The notes: a model not told the origin generated them from the letters alone. 12,464 bases of DNA from Thermohalobaculum sp035527255 (GCA_035527255.1 DATLAW010000029.1:1-12464); one strand, 5' to 3'. Counted from the stretch's first letter, positions 1 through 7,691 are shown. Made by a program: numbers and translations.

Positions 1-834
<834 letters not shown>

Positions 835-1029
835 GATTTGATCCAGAATAGCCAGGGCGTTAAGGAGGGCCGGGCGGGAGGAGAAGAAACAGCGCAACAC
901 GGGCGTTGCCGGCGCGCTCACATATGCTATCAGCGACAGGACGCCGCGATCCGCACCTAATAGCGGCAGCACCGCCATCCTGTCAATTTCCGAATCGATC
1001 CGCCCGAACTCAACATTCCGCCCCTGAAT
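835..1029 (-). other. hemJ-rho intergenic / rho 5' leader
   Basis: The 195 bases between the hemJ stop and the rho start hold no plausible gene. On the minus strand there is a small hairpin (GCAAC 894-898 pairing with GTTGC 905-909) followed by a pyrimidine-rich run, which could be a weak attenuator or terminator in the rho leader. rho is autoregulated through its leader in E. coli; applying that here is inference. No confident promoter was picked out. Confidence 0.35.
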
Positions 1030-1494
1030 TCAAAACGGCCGCACGATCACCATCACCACAATTGCGACCATGATCAGCGCCGGAACCTCGTTGGCGATCC
1101 GATAGAACCGCCCCGAGCGCTGGTTCCGGTCTTCGGCGAAGTCTTTCCACCACCGCACCAACAAATGATGATACCCGGTCATCGCGATCACCAGCGTCGC
1201 CTTGACATGAACCCAAGGTTCCGACCAGTCGATGATCCCCGGCGTCACCACCAGCATCAGGCCAAACACCCAGGCCGCGATTGACGCTGGATTCATGATT
1301 AACTTCAACAACTTGCGTTCCATCACCTTAAAGGTATCGCGCAATTCACCCGCCTTCCCGGCCCGCTCGACATGATAGACAAACAATCGCGGCAGATACA
1401 GCAGTCCGGCCATCCAGGCGATTACCGAAATTACATGTAGCGCCTTTGTCCAGGGATAGGCCGCACTCAAAAACTCGCCCGCCACCACCATCAT
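1030..1494 (-). CDS. hemJ: Protoporphyrinogen IX oxidase HemJ
   Basis: Small integral membrane protein of about 154 residues, the usual length for the HemJ (UPF0093) family, which oxidises protoporphyrinogen IX to protoporphyrin IX, the penultimate step of haem synthesis. The N-terminal signature KALHVISVIAWMAGLLYLPR carries the conserved His near residue 20, and RLFVYH follows. About four hydrophobic segments are visible, ending in a helix at the C-terminus (VPALIMVAIVVMVIV). The hemE stop TGA (1496-1494) shares a base with the ATG at 1494, showing coupling. Start options are a TTG at 1497, ATG at 1494 and ATG at 1491. The AAGGGG at 1503-1498 lies 6 bases from the 1491 ATG and only 3 from the 1494 ATG, so 1491 is a serious alternative. 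Its place in the same operon as hemE, an earlier step of the same pathway, supports the call. Confidence 0.93.
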   Translation of the reverse strand: MMVVAGEFLSAAYPWTKALHVISVIAWMAGLLYLPRLFVYHVERAGKAGELRDTFKVMERKLLKLIMNPASIAAWVFGLMLVVTPGIIDWSEPWVHVKATLVIAMTGYHHLLVRWWKDFAEDRNQRSGRFYRIANEVPALIMVAIVVMVIVRPF

Positions 1495-2540
1495 CAACCC
1501 CTTACAGACCGCAGCAATTGCTCAACATGCGCCGGATTGGCATCAGGCGTGATGCCATGGCCGAGGTTAAATATATAAGGCGCGCCCTGCATCGCCGCGA
1601 CCATACGCTTTGCCGTCTCGGTCAGCACGGATCCGCCAGTGACCATCAGCATCGGGTCCAGATTGCCCTGCAAAGCCACGCCCGGCCACCCAGGCTGCGT
1701 TGCTTCCGGCGACATCGCACCGCGCGCCCAGCTCAATGGCACCGCACTGTCCAACGCCACCGCAGCCACCCCGGTCGCCGCCGCAAATTCCGGGTACAGC
1801 GCCCCGGCGCCGCGTGGAAACCCGATCACCGGAACCCCCGGATGGCGCACCTTCAGTGCCGCCACAATCTTCCGCGTCGGGTCAATGGAAAACCGGGTGA
1901 ACATCTCCGGTGCCAGCGACCCGGCCCAGCTGTCGACCAGCTTCACCACCTCGGCCCCGGCGCTGATCTGACGGCTCAGATAATGGATCGTCGCCTCGGT
2001 AATCAGGTCGATCAGCGTCGCGAATCCCGCCGGGTCACGGTACATCCAGTTCCGCGCTGGTCCTTGATCCGGTGTGCCGCGACCGGCGACCATATAGGTC
2101 GCCACCGTCCACGGGGCCCCAGCAAAACCAATCAACGTGACCTCGCTCGGCAGCGATTTTGCCAGTCGCGCCACAGTCTCATAGACCGGCGCCAACACTT
2201 CATCGATTTCGTCAACCGGTTTCAATCGGCTAAGACCGACCGCATCATTAATTGATTTCAGCCGTGGACCCTCACCCTCGACAAATCGCAATTCCTGCCC
2301 CAACGCCTGAGGCACCAGCAGGATATCGGCGAACAAGATTGCCGCATCAAAACCAAATCGCCGGATCGGCTGCAGGGTCACTTCTTCGGCCAGTTCCGGG
2401 GTATAGCAAAGATCAAGAAAACTCCCGGCCTGCTCCCGGAGGGCTCGGTATTCCGGCAGATATCGACCAGCCTGACGCATCAGCCAAATCGGCGGCACAT
2501 CCAGCGCCTCACCATGCAGAACTCGCAACAACTGTTTCAT
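1494..2540 (-). CDS. hemE: Uroporphyrinogen decarboxylase HemE
   Basis: Cytosolic enzyme that removes four carboxyl groups from uroporphyrinogen III to give coproporphyrinogen III in haem biosynthesis. The 348-residue product has normal family length. Seen: the N-terminal signature PPIWLMRQAGRYLPEYR (about residues 16-32), containing the substrate-binding arginines, and the second family motif GFAGAPWTVATYM in the middle. The start is the ATG at 2540-2538 (MKQLLRVLHG): AGGAG at 2550-2546 is 5 bases upstream. A GTG at 2546 in the same frame would lie inside that ribosome binding site and is less likely. The gene reads away from the presumed oriC and overlaps hemJ. In Caulobacter the hemE promoter is part of the origin; here an AT-rich palindrome lies just upstream of the ribosome binding site. 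Confidence 0.97.
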   Translation of the reverse strand: MKQLLRVLHGEALDVPPIWLMRQAGRYLPEYRALREQAGSFLDLCYTPELAEEVTLQPIRRFGFDAAILFADILLVPQALGQELRFVEGEGPRLKSINDAVGLSRLKPVDEIDEVLAPVYETVARLAKSLPSEVTLIGFAGAPWTVATYMVAGRGTPDQGPARNWMYRDPAGFATLIDLITEATIHYLSRQISAGAEVVKLVDSWAGSLAPEMFTRFSIDPTRKIVAALKVRHPGVPVIGFPRGAGALYPEFAAATGVAAVALDSAVPLSWARGAMSPEATQPGWPGVALQGNLDPMLMVTGGSVLTETAKRMVAAMQGAPYIFNLGHGITPDANPAHVEQLLRSVRG

Positions 2541-2559
2541 CCCCACTCCTGATCTCCCT

Positions 2560-2575
2560 TCCTAAATATTTAGGA
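2560..2575. repeat. Perfect 16-bp AT-rich palindrome in the hemE 5' region
   Basis: TCCTAAATATTTAGGA reads the same on both strands. It lies 10 bases upstream of the hemE Shine-Dalgarno, in an AT-rich patch that is the only likely place for the hemE promoter, so it is a candidate operator. It does not match the Irr or Fur consensus as I know them. The function is inference. Confidence 0.6.
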
Positions 2576-2716
2576 TAATAAAAGGTTGTAATTGTAGTAG
2601 CGCGGTGAGTCCCGGGGATTACCGCATCCCCAAAACAATTCACAGAGTTATCCGACCGTCGGGGTGTTCAAACCGGGCGCCAAACGACAACGCAACGGGT
2701 CTGGAGTTGTTCGGAA

Positions 2717-2753
2717 GATAATTGTACCCTTATATATCAATATGATATAGTAT
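2717..2753. other. AT-rich candidate DNA unwinding element with palindrome and IHF-like site
   Basis: This is the most AT-rich stretch in the window and lies on the hemE side of the stronger DnaA boxes, where an unwinding element is expected. Inside it TATATCA (2733-2739) and TGATATA (2743-2749) form perfect 7-base arms around a 3-base spacer. TATCAATATGATA (2735-2747) matches the IHF consensus WATCAANNNNTTR at all but one defined position. Assignment as the unwinding element is inference from composition and position. Confidence 0.6.
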
Positions 2754-2817
2754 CTCACGCTACTGTATCCCCAAGCATTCCGGAAGGCTTCCCGGCGGAA
2801 TACCACCGCGCGAGAAG

Positions 2818-2826
2818 TTGTCCACA
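2818..2826 (+). promoter_or_regulatory. DnaA box, 8 of 9 bases
   Basis: TTGTCCACA differs from the TTATCCACA consensus at one position. It lies between the AT-rich tract and the perfect box, in the same orientation as the perfect box. Confidence 0.7.
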
Positions 2827-2876
2827 TCCTGCACAGATGACCTCGCGATATCATACACATGTGGGTGGATCCAACG

Positions 2877-2885
2877 ATACCCACA
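2877..2885 (+). promoter_or_regulatory. Weak DnaA box, 7 of 9 bases
   Basis: ATACCCACA matches consensus at seven of nine positions and keeps the CCACA core. It lies between the two stronger boxes and in the same orientation. On its own it would not be significant; its setting gives it weight. A similar 7/9 match, GTATCCCCA, lies at 2765-2773. Confidence 0.4.
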
Positions 2886-2916
2886 GGACAATCCGTAAAT
2901 CCGGCCACGCTCGATC

Positions 2917-2925
2917 TTATCCACA
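2917..2925 (+). promoter_or_regulatory. Perfect DnaA box
   Basis: TTATCCACA is an exact match to the high-affinity DnaA binding consensus. It lies 123 bases before the start of the PPDK regulator gene. Confidence 0.85.
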
Positions 2926-3047
2926 ATCCCAGGAGATCCACCATCACGGCCACCTGACTAAAAATCGAGCTTGGGGCTTCCTTGCACACAGTTTTCACGC
3001 CATGCTCCCGGGCATCAATCAGCCGCTCTGGACAGAACGCCAAACCG

Positions 3048-3944
3048 ATGACCGACAGCAGTGATTTCCATCTTCATCTCATCTCCGACTCGACCGGCGA
3101 GACGCTCGACGCGCTGGCCCGCGCCGCGCTTGCGCCGTTCGTCAGCCAGGTCAAGGTCGCCATCCATCTCTCGGTCTTCGTGCGCACCGCGCGGGACGTC
3201 GAGACGGCACTCGCCGGTATTCGCGCCAATCCTGGCCTGGTCTGGTTCACCGTCGTCGATCCAGCGGTGCAAATCCAGATCGAGGATGCCTGCGCCGCCC
3301 TTGGAGTCGAGAGCGAAGGCGTCCTCGACCCGTTGATGGCAATGCTGGCGCGCTTCATCGGCCAGACCCCAAGCCACCGGCCCGGCATGCAGCACCGGAT
3401 GAACAATGACTATTTCGACCGCATCGCCGCGCTCGATTACGCCATCGCCCATGATGACGGCGCCCATGATACGGGCGCTCACAACACGGGCCTACTGGGC
3501 CAGCGATTGCGCCGCGCCGATGTCATCCTGACCGGCATCAGCCGCACCTCGAAAACCCCGACCTGCGTTTATCTCGCCTATCGCGGCGTCAAGGCGGCGA
3601 ACGTGCCGCTGGTGCCGAACCGCGACCCGCCGCCGGAGCTGTTCGAGGCGATGGCGGCGGGTGTCCCGGTCATCGGCCTCACGGCCAGCCCATCGCGGCT
3701 CGCCCATGTCCGCAGCCATCGGCTGGCGAGCCTCGGCCAACCTTTTGGCCAGCCCGGTACCGCGGATTACGCCGATCTTGACCGCGTCCGTGCCGAGGTC
3801 GCCGACGCCCGGTTGTTCTTCCAGCGCCACCACATCACGGTTATCGACGTGACCCGCCGCTCGATCGAGGAAACCGCCGCCGAAATCCTGGCGGTATTGC
3901 GAGCCCGGCATGCAGCCGTGGAGCCTCCGGAGCACGGCGCATGA
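3048..3944 (+). CDS. Pyruvate, phosphate dikinase / PEP synthase regulatory protein (PPSRP, DUF299)
   Basis: Bifunctional serine/threonine kinase and pyrophosphorylase that switches PPDK or PEP synthase off with ADP and on with phosphate. The 298-residue protein shows the N-terminal LISDSTGET motif (residues 11-19) and the P-loop-like GISRTSKTPT (163-172), both family signatures. The start is the ATG at 3048, giving MTDSSDFHLHLISDSTGET as in homologues; an upstream ATG at 2982 would run into the origin and adds an unlikely N-terminus. Between AHDDG (134-138) and the P-loop there is a small insert with a tandem repeat, GAHDT then GAHNT, which I do not remember as a family feature. It is the first gene of a tightly packed operon and its stop overlaps the maf start (ATGA at 3941-3944). 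In Caulobacter literature this neighbour of the origin is called RP001. Whether the target is PPDK or PEP synthase cannot be told from the window. Confidence 0.95.
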   Translation: MTDSSDFHLHLISDSTGETLDALARAALAPFVSQVKVAIHLSVFVRTARDVETALAGIRANPGLVWFTVVDPAVQIQIEDACAALGVESEGVLDPLMAMLARFIGQTPSHRPGMQHRMNNDYFDRIAALDYAIAHDDGAHDTGAHNTGLLGQRLRRADVILTGISRTSKTPTCVYLAYRGVKAANVPLVPNRDPPPELFEAMAAGVPVIGLTASPSRLAHVRSHRLASLGQPFGQPGTADYADLDRVRAEVADARLFFQRHHITVIDVTRRSIEETAAEILAVLRARHAAVEPPEHGA

Positions 3945-4537
3945 GCACCCTCATCCTCGCCAGCGCTTCCGCCACCCGCGCGGCGATGCTGACCGCCGCC
4001 GGGGTCGCCATCGAGGTTATCCCGGCCCTGGTCGACGAGCAGGCGATCAAGCAATCGATGCTGGCGGCGGGCGCCCCGCCGCGCGATCTCGCCGACAAAC
4101 TGGCCGAGCTGAAGGCGCTCCGCCTCAGCACGCGCCGGCCCGGCCGGTTGGTACTCGGCGCCGATCAGGTGCTGGTTCTGGATGGCCAGATCTTCAACAA
4201 GGCGCAAAACCGGCCGCAAGCCCGCGCGCATCTCATGGTGCTCCGGGGTCAGACCCACCAACTCCTCTCCGCTGCCGTGGTCGCACTCGACGGCCAGCCA
4301 GTCTGGCGCCATGTCGGCACGGCCCGTTTGACCATGCGGCCGTTCTCCGAGGCCTTCCTCGACGGTTATCTCGACCTCATCGGCGATCTGGCGCTGCAAT
4401 CCGTCGGCTGCTATCACCTCGAGGGCCCCGGCGCCCAGCTCTTCGCCCGTGTCGAGGGCGACTATTTCACCGTCCTCGGGTTGCCGCTGCTGGAGCTGCT
4501 CGGGTTTCTCCGCGCCAGGGAGGCGCTGCCCGAATGA
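3941..4537 (+). CDS. maf: Maf family nucleotide pyrophosphatase
   Basis: House-cleaning nucleoside triphosphate pyrophosphatase of the Maf/HAM1 fold, active on non-canonical or modified nucleotides (dTTP/UTP or m7GTP, depending on subfamily). The 198-residue product has family length. Seen: the N-terminal LILASASATR (residues 4-13), the motif GADQVLVLDG (73-82) with the catalytic-site Asp75, a Leu-Arg-Gly-Gln-Thr-His stretch (101-106), and the C-terminal EGPGAQLF followed by GDYFTVLGLPL. These cover the usual Maf motifs in order. The start overlaps the previous stop by 4 bases and its own stop overlaps aroE by 4 bases (ATGA at 4534-4537), so translation is likely coupled. The subfamily (YhdE-like or YceF-like) is not resolved here. 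Maf was first described as a septum-formation inhibitor; that role is not implied. Confidence 0.94.
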   Translation: MSTLILASASATRAAMLTAAGVAIEVIPALVDEQAIKQSMLAAGAPPRDLADKLAELKALRLSTRRPGRLVLGADQVLVLDGQIFNKAQNRPQARAHLMVLRGQTHQLLSAAVVALDGQPVWRHVGTARLTMRPFSEAFLDGYLDLIGDLALQSVGCYHLEGPGAQLFARVEGDYFTVLGLPLLELLGFLRAREALPE

Positions 4538-5391
4538 GTGACCCAGCGACCGCCGATAACCGCCCGCTCCTCGCTGGCGTCATGGGCTGGCCCATCGCCC
4601 ATTCGAAATCGCCGCTGATCTTTGCGCATTGGTTCGCCCTGACCGGTATCGACGGAGCCTATATCCGCCTTGCCGTGCGCCCGGAGGACTTCGCCGAGGT
4701 CATCCGCGCCCTGCCGAAGGCCGGATTCCGCGGCGTCAACGTCACCATCCCGCACAAAATCACCTCCCTTGAGATGGCCGACGACGCCAGCGCCGCCGCC
4801 CGCGCCATCGGCGCCGCCAATACCATTCGCCTCAACGCCGATGGCCGGATCCATGCCGACAACACCGACGGCTACGGCTTCATCGAGAACCTGCGCGACG
4901 GCGCTCCCTCGTGGAACGCCGCCGCTGGCCCGGCCCTGGTGCTCGGCGCTGGCGGCGCATCTCGGGCGGTAATCCATGCGCTGCTTGAGGCCGGCGCGCC
5001 GACAATCCGTCTCGCCAATCGTAGCCGCGACAAGGCCGAAGCGCTGGCGGCGCATTTCGGCCCCCGCATCGACGTGATTGACTGGGCCGCACGCGATACG
5101 GCCACCGCCGGCGCCACCACCATCGTCAACACCACCAGTCTCGGCATGACCGGCAAACCACCGCTCGAGCTTGCGCTCGACGACGCCCCGACAACGGCCC
5201 TGGTCACGGATATCGTCTATGCCCCGCTCGAGACCGCGCTGCTGGCTGCCGCCCGGGCCCGCGACCTTGCCACCGTCGACGGCCTCGGCATGCTGCTGCA
5301 TCAGGCCCGCCCCGGCTTTCGCGCCTGGTTCGGCGCCGATCCCGTGGTCACCCCGGCCCTGCGCCGCGCAGTCTTGGGCGACAGCCCATGA
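4534..5391 (+). CDS. aroE: Shikimate dehydrogenase AroE
   Basis: NADPH-dependent reduction of 3-dehydroshikimate to shikimate in aromatic amino acid synthesis. The 285-residue product is typical in length. Seen: shikimate-binding HSKSP (residues 23-27), NVTIPHK (69-75) with catalytic Lys75, NTDGYGF with catalytic Asp112, the nucleotide-binding loop GAGGAS (138-143), the NADP-selecting NRSRDKA (about 162-168), NTTSLGM and the C-terminal GLGMLLHQA. The frame stays open far upstream, to 3910, through maf. The chosen start is the ATG at 4534 because it gives the family N-terminus and an ATGA overlap with maf. Its stop overlaps coaE in the same way. It carries all the key residues and should be active. 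Confidence 0.97.
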   Translation: MSDPATADNRPLLAGVMGWPIAHSKSPLIFAHWFALTGIDGAYIRLAVRPEDFAEVIRALPKAGFRGVNVTIPHKITSLEMADDASAAARAIGAANTIRLNADGRIHADNTDGYGFIENLRDGAPSWNAAAGPALVLGAGGASRAVIHALLEAGAPTIRLANRSRDKAEALAAHFGPRIDVIDWAARDTATAGATTIVNTTSLGMTGKPPLELALDDAPTTALVTDIVYAPLETALLAAARARDLATVDGLGMLLHQARPGFRAWFGADPVVTPALRRAVLGDSP

Positions 5392-5990
5392 TCGTGGCCG
5401 GCCTCACCGGCTCCATCGGCATGGGCAAATCGACCCTGCTGGCGATGTTCGCCGACCTCGGCGTTCCGGTCTGGGATGCCGACGCCGCCGTCCATCGGCT
5501 TTACGCAGCCGGGGGCGCCGGGATCGAGCCAATCCGCGCTCTGGCGCCGCAAGCAATCGGCCCGGCCGGCGTCGACCGGTCCAAACTGCGCGCTGCGATC
5601 CTCGCCGACCCGGACCTCCTGAAACGCATCGAGGCCGCGATCCACCCGCTTGTCGCCATTGATCGCGATAGCTTCCTCGCCAAGGCCCGGGAATCCGGCG
5701 CGGCGCTGGCAATCTGCGACATCCCGCTGTTATTCGAAACCCAAGCCGAGGCCTGGCTCGACAAGGTGATCGTGGTCTCCGCCCCGGCAGATATCCAACG
5801 CGCCCGGGTGATGGAGCGCCCCGGCATGACCGAAGCGGCGTTCAACGCTATCCTGGCCAAACAAATGCCGGATGCGGACAAACGCGCCCGTGCCGACTAT
5901 ATCGTCGATACCAGCCAATCGAAGGACCACACCCGCGCCCAGGCCGCCGCGATCTTGGCCAAGCTGACGGAAAACCTGAACCATGCGTGA
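5388..5990 (+). CDS. coaE: Dephospho-CoA kinase CoaE
   Basis: Last step of coenzyme A synthesis: phosphorylation of the 3' hydroxyl of dephospho-CoA by ATP. The 200-residue product matches family length. Seen: an N-terminal P-loop GLTGSIGMGKST (residues 5-16), then WDADAAVH (29-36) whose aspartates are typical of the family, the DIPLLFET motif in the lid/CoA region, and KQMPDADKRARADYIVD near the C-terminus. The start overlaps the aroE stop by 4 bases and the end overlaps dnaQ by 8 bases. The aroE-coaE-dnaQ order is common in alphaproteobacteria. Confidence 0.97.
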   Translation: MIVAGLTGSIGMGKSTLLAMFADLGVPVWDADAAVHRLYAAGGAGIEPIRALAPQAIGPAGVDRSKLRAAILADPDLLKRIEAAIHPLVAIDRDSFLAKARESGAALAICDIPLLFETQAEAWLDKVIVVSAPADIQRARVMERPGMTEAAFNAILAKQMPDADKRARADYIVDTSQSKDHTRAQAAAILAKLTENLNHA

Positions 5991-6699
5991 AATCGTCCTC
6001 GACACCGAGACCACCGGACTCGACCCCGCCGACGGCCACCGCATTGTCGAGATCGGCGCCATCGAGATCATCAACTACCTGCCGACCGGCCGGGTCTATC
6101 ACCAATACATCAACCCGGAACGGGCGGTGCCGAGGGATGCCGAGAACATCCACGGCCTCGGCGACGCATTTCTGCGCGACAAGCCGACCTTCGCCAGCAT
6201 CGTGCCCGCTTTCCTCGAGTTCATCGGCGACGCCAGATTGGTGATCCACAACGCCGCCTTCGACCTGCGCATGCTCAACGCCGAGTTCGCCCGCCTCAAA
6301 CTGCCAGCACTACCGCCTGCCCGCGCCACCGATACCCTGGCAATCGCCCGCAAACGCTTTCCCGGCGCCCAGGCTTCGCTCGACGCGCTGTGCCGCCGCT
6401 TCGGGGTCGATAATTCAGGCCGCGAAAAACACGGCGCATTGCTCGACACCGAACTTCTGGCCGAGGTCTATCTCGAGATGATGGGTGGCCGCCAGCAAGG
6501 TCTGGTCCTCGACGCTACACCCTTGACGACCAGCGACACGGCAGCGGATCGCGCCGGGGCCCAAGACGTAGGCGGCCACCGCGCCCGACCCCGACCGCGC
6601 CCCCTGCCACCCCGGATCACCGCCGCCGAACAAACTGCGCACGACAGCTTCATCGCCGAGTTGGGCGAGAAAGCGCTTTGGCTGAAACCTGCCGAATAG
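5983..6699 (+). CDS. dnaQ: DNA polymerase III epsilon subunit (proofreading exonuclease)
   Basis: 3'-5' exonuclease of the replicative polymerase core, which removes misinserted bases. The 238-residue product has family length. Seen: ExoI with Asp7 and Glu9 (VLDTETTGLD), ExoII HNAAFD (89-94) with Asp94, and the ExoIII-epsilon variant with His150 and Asp155 (KHGALLDTELLAEVY), so all DEDDh catalytic residues are present. After about residue 170 comes a less conserved linker rich in Arg and Pro, then a C-terminal segment that in the family binds the alpha subunit; I place it by position only. The start ATG overlaps the coaE end by 8 bases. It closes the operon that begins beside the origin. Confidence 0.96.
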   Translation: MREIVLDTETTGLDPADGHRIVEIGAIEIINYLPTGRVYHQYINPERAVPRDAENIHGLGDAFLRDKPTFASIVPAFLEFIGDARLVIHNAAFDLRMLNAEFARLKLPALPPARATDTLAIARKRFPGAQASLDALCRRFGVDNSGREKHGALLDTELLAEVYLEMMGGRQQGLVLDATPLTTSDTAADRAGAQDVGGHRARPRPRPLPPRITAAEQTAHDSFIAELGEKALWLKPAE

Positions 6700-6853
6700 C
6701 CTCATCAAGATTCGCTTGCGGCCGCTTGACAAGCCGCCGGCCAAACGCCAACATCACCGCCATGGGGCCTGCGAGTGCCCCGTGAGGCGTCAGCCTAAAC
6801 CTCGCGTCCAGCAAGCTTGTGACGAAGCCAACCTTTTAGCGAAGGAGGACGCA
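6700..6853. other. dnaQ - rhodanese/ChrB intergenic region with a hairpin and a possible promoter
   Basis: A perfect -35 hexamer TTGACA lies at 6726-6731, but the sequence 17 bases on (CAACAT) is a poor -10, so the promoter is weakly supported. CATGGGGC (6761-6768) pairs with GCCCCGTG (6777-6784) as an 8-bp stem with one G-U and an 8-base loop. No T-run follows, so it is not a textbook terminator. No small gene is supported: a coding frame is open from 6716, but without a good ribosome binding site and with a low-complexity basic translation. Confidence 0.4.
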
Positions 6854-7669
6854 ATGCCGTCTCCAACCGAAATCACCGTATCGCAACTATCGCGTCGCAT
6901 CGGCCTGCCCGATGCCCCGGCCATCATCGATGTCCGCATCGACGAGGACTTCGCCGTCGACCCGCGCCTGATCCCCGGCTCCAGGCGGCGTGACTTCAAT
7001 ACCGCCGCCGCGTGGGCTTCGGAATATGCCGGTCGCCAGGTTGTGGTCTTGTGCCATCGTGGCAAAAAGATCAGCCAGGGCGCCGCCGCCTGGCTGCGCC
7101 ATGAAGGACTCGCCGCCGAGACACTGGAGGGCGGCTTTGAGGCCTGGGCCGCCGCCAGCCAGTCATTGGTTCATGAGGCCAGCCTGCCGCCGCGCGACGC
7201 CAAGGGCCGCACCGTTTGGGTCACCCGTGCCCGGCCCAAGATCGACCGCATCGCTTGCCCGTGGCTGATCCGCCGTTTCGTCGATCCGGATGCGGTGTTC
7301 CTCTATGTCGCGCCACCGGAGGTTAGCGCCGTGGCCGACCGCTTCGCCGCCACCCCCTTCGACATCGACGATGTGTTCTGGAGCCACCGGGGCGAGCGCT
7401 GTACCTTCGACACCATGCTCGACGAGTTCGGGCTGGAGGTCGCGGCGCTGCGCCACCTCGCCGATATCGTCCGGGGCGCTGACACCTCCCGACACGAACT
7501 TGCCCACGAGGCTGCAGGCCTGTTGGCCGCATCGCTCGGCCTGCCGCGGATCTACAAAGACGACCTCGCCCAGCTCGACGCTGGCCTGGCTCTTTATGAC
7601 GCCTTCTACCGCTGGTGCCGTGACGCCGCCGACGAGACCCACAACTGGCCGGCGGCACAGCCCGGCTAG
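6854..7669 (+). CDS. Rhodanese domain - ChrB-type chromate resistance domain fusion protein
   Basis: The 271-residue product has two parts. Residues about 5-105 resemble a rhodanese/sulfurtransferase fold, with the DVRIDEDF strand-loop, an active-site-like loop VVVLCHRGKKISQGAA carrying Cys67, and the terminal GGFEAW. Residues about 120-258 match the ChrB C-terminal domain: WVTRARPKIDRIACPWLIRR, PFDIDDVFWSHRGERCTFD, DIVRGADTSRHELAHEA and YDAFYRWCRDA. The start is the ATG at 6854, with AAGGAGG 5 bases upstream; the frame is open from 6716 but that part has no support. Known: ChrB-family proteins regulate or support chromate resistance, usually beside the ChrA efflux pump. Neither chrA nor the classic ChrB N-terminal domain is seen here. 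Inferred role: redox or sulfur-linked stress protein; actual chromate resistance is unproven. It has its own leader and is probably separate from the dnaQ operon. Confidence 0.88.
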   Translation: MPSPTEITVSQLSRRIGLPDAPAIIDVRIDEDFAVDPRLIPGSRRRDFNTAAAWASEYAGRQVVVLCHRGKKISQGAAAWLRHEGLAAETLEGGFEAWAAASQSLVHEASLPPRDAKGRTVWVTRARPKIDRIACPWLIRRFVDPDAVFLYVAPPEVSAVADRFAATPFDIDDVFWSHRGERCTFDTMLDEFGLEVAALRHLADIVRGADTSRHELAHEAAGLLAASLGLPRIYKDDLAQLDAGLALYDAFYRWCRDAADETHNWPAAQPG

Positions 7670-7691
7670 AAAATATGCGAAATCAACGGGT

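Larger units (their letters stand above)
2547..3047. other. oriC: Probable chromosomal replication origin (oriC) between hemE and the PPDK regulator gene
   Basis: A divergent gap of about 500 bases with no believable coding frame. Seen: one perfect DnaA box TTATCCACA (2917-2925), an 8/9 box TTGTCCACA (2818-2826), 7/9 boxes at 2765-2773 and 2877-2885, several 6/9 matches (for example 2648-2656 and 2982-2990), and an AT-rich tract at 2717-2753 in an otherwise GC-rich window. Known: the Caulobacter origin lies between hemE and the RP001-type gene (the PPDK-regulator family), and this neighbourhood is shared by many alphaproteobacteria. One GANTC site (2607-2611) is present. I saw no TTAA-N7-TTAA CtrA box, so Caulobacter-style CtrA control is not supported. 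A strand-composition switch would be the decisive test. Confidence 0.82.

Noticed and set aside
1446..2255. A 269-codon plus-strand frame opposite hemE
   Set aside because: It is a shadow of hemE: Arg/His/Pro-rich translation, no motif, and hemE has all its signatures.
2648..3043. A 131-codon open frame on the minus strand in the hemE-PPDK regulator gap
   Set aside because: It runs across the DnaA boxes and AT-rich tract, its translation is rich in Cys, Arg and Trp without any recognisable motif, and no ribosome binding site was seen.
2547..3047. CtrA-type boxes in the origin
   Set aside because: I looked for TTAA-N7-TTAA on both strands and found none, so Caulobacter-style CtrA control is not supported.
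3910..4533. Upstream extension of the aroE frame
   Set aside because: This part lies over maf in another frame, is basic and Pro/Arg-rich, and is not part of shikimate dehydrogenase; the ATG at 4534 gives the family N-terminus.
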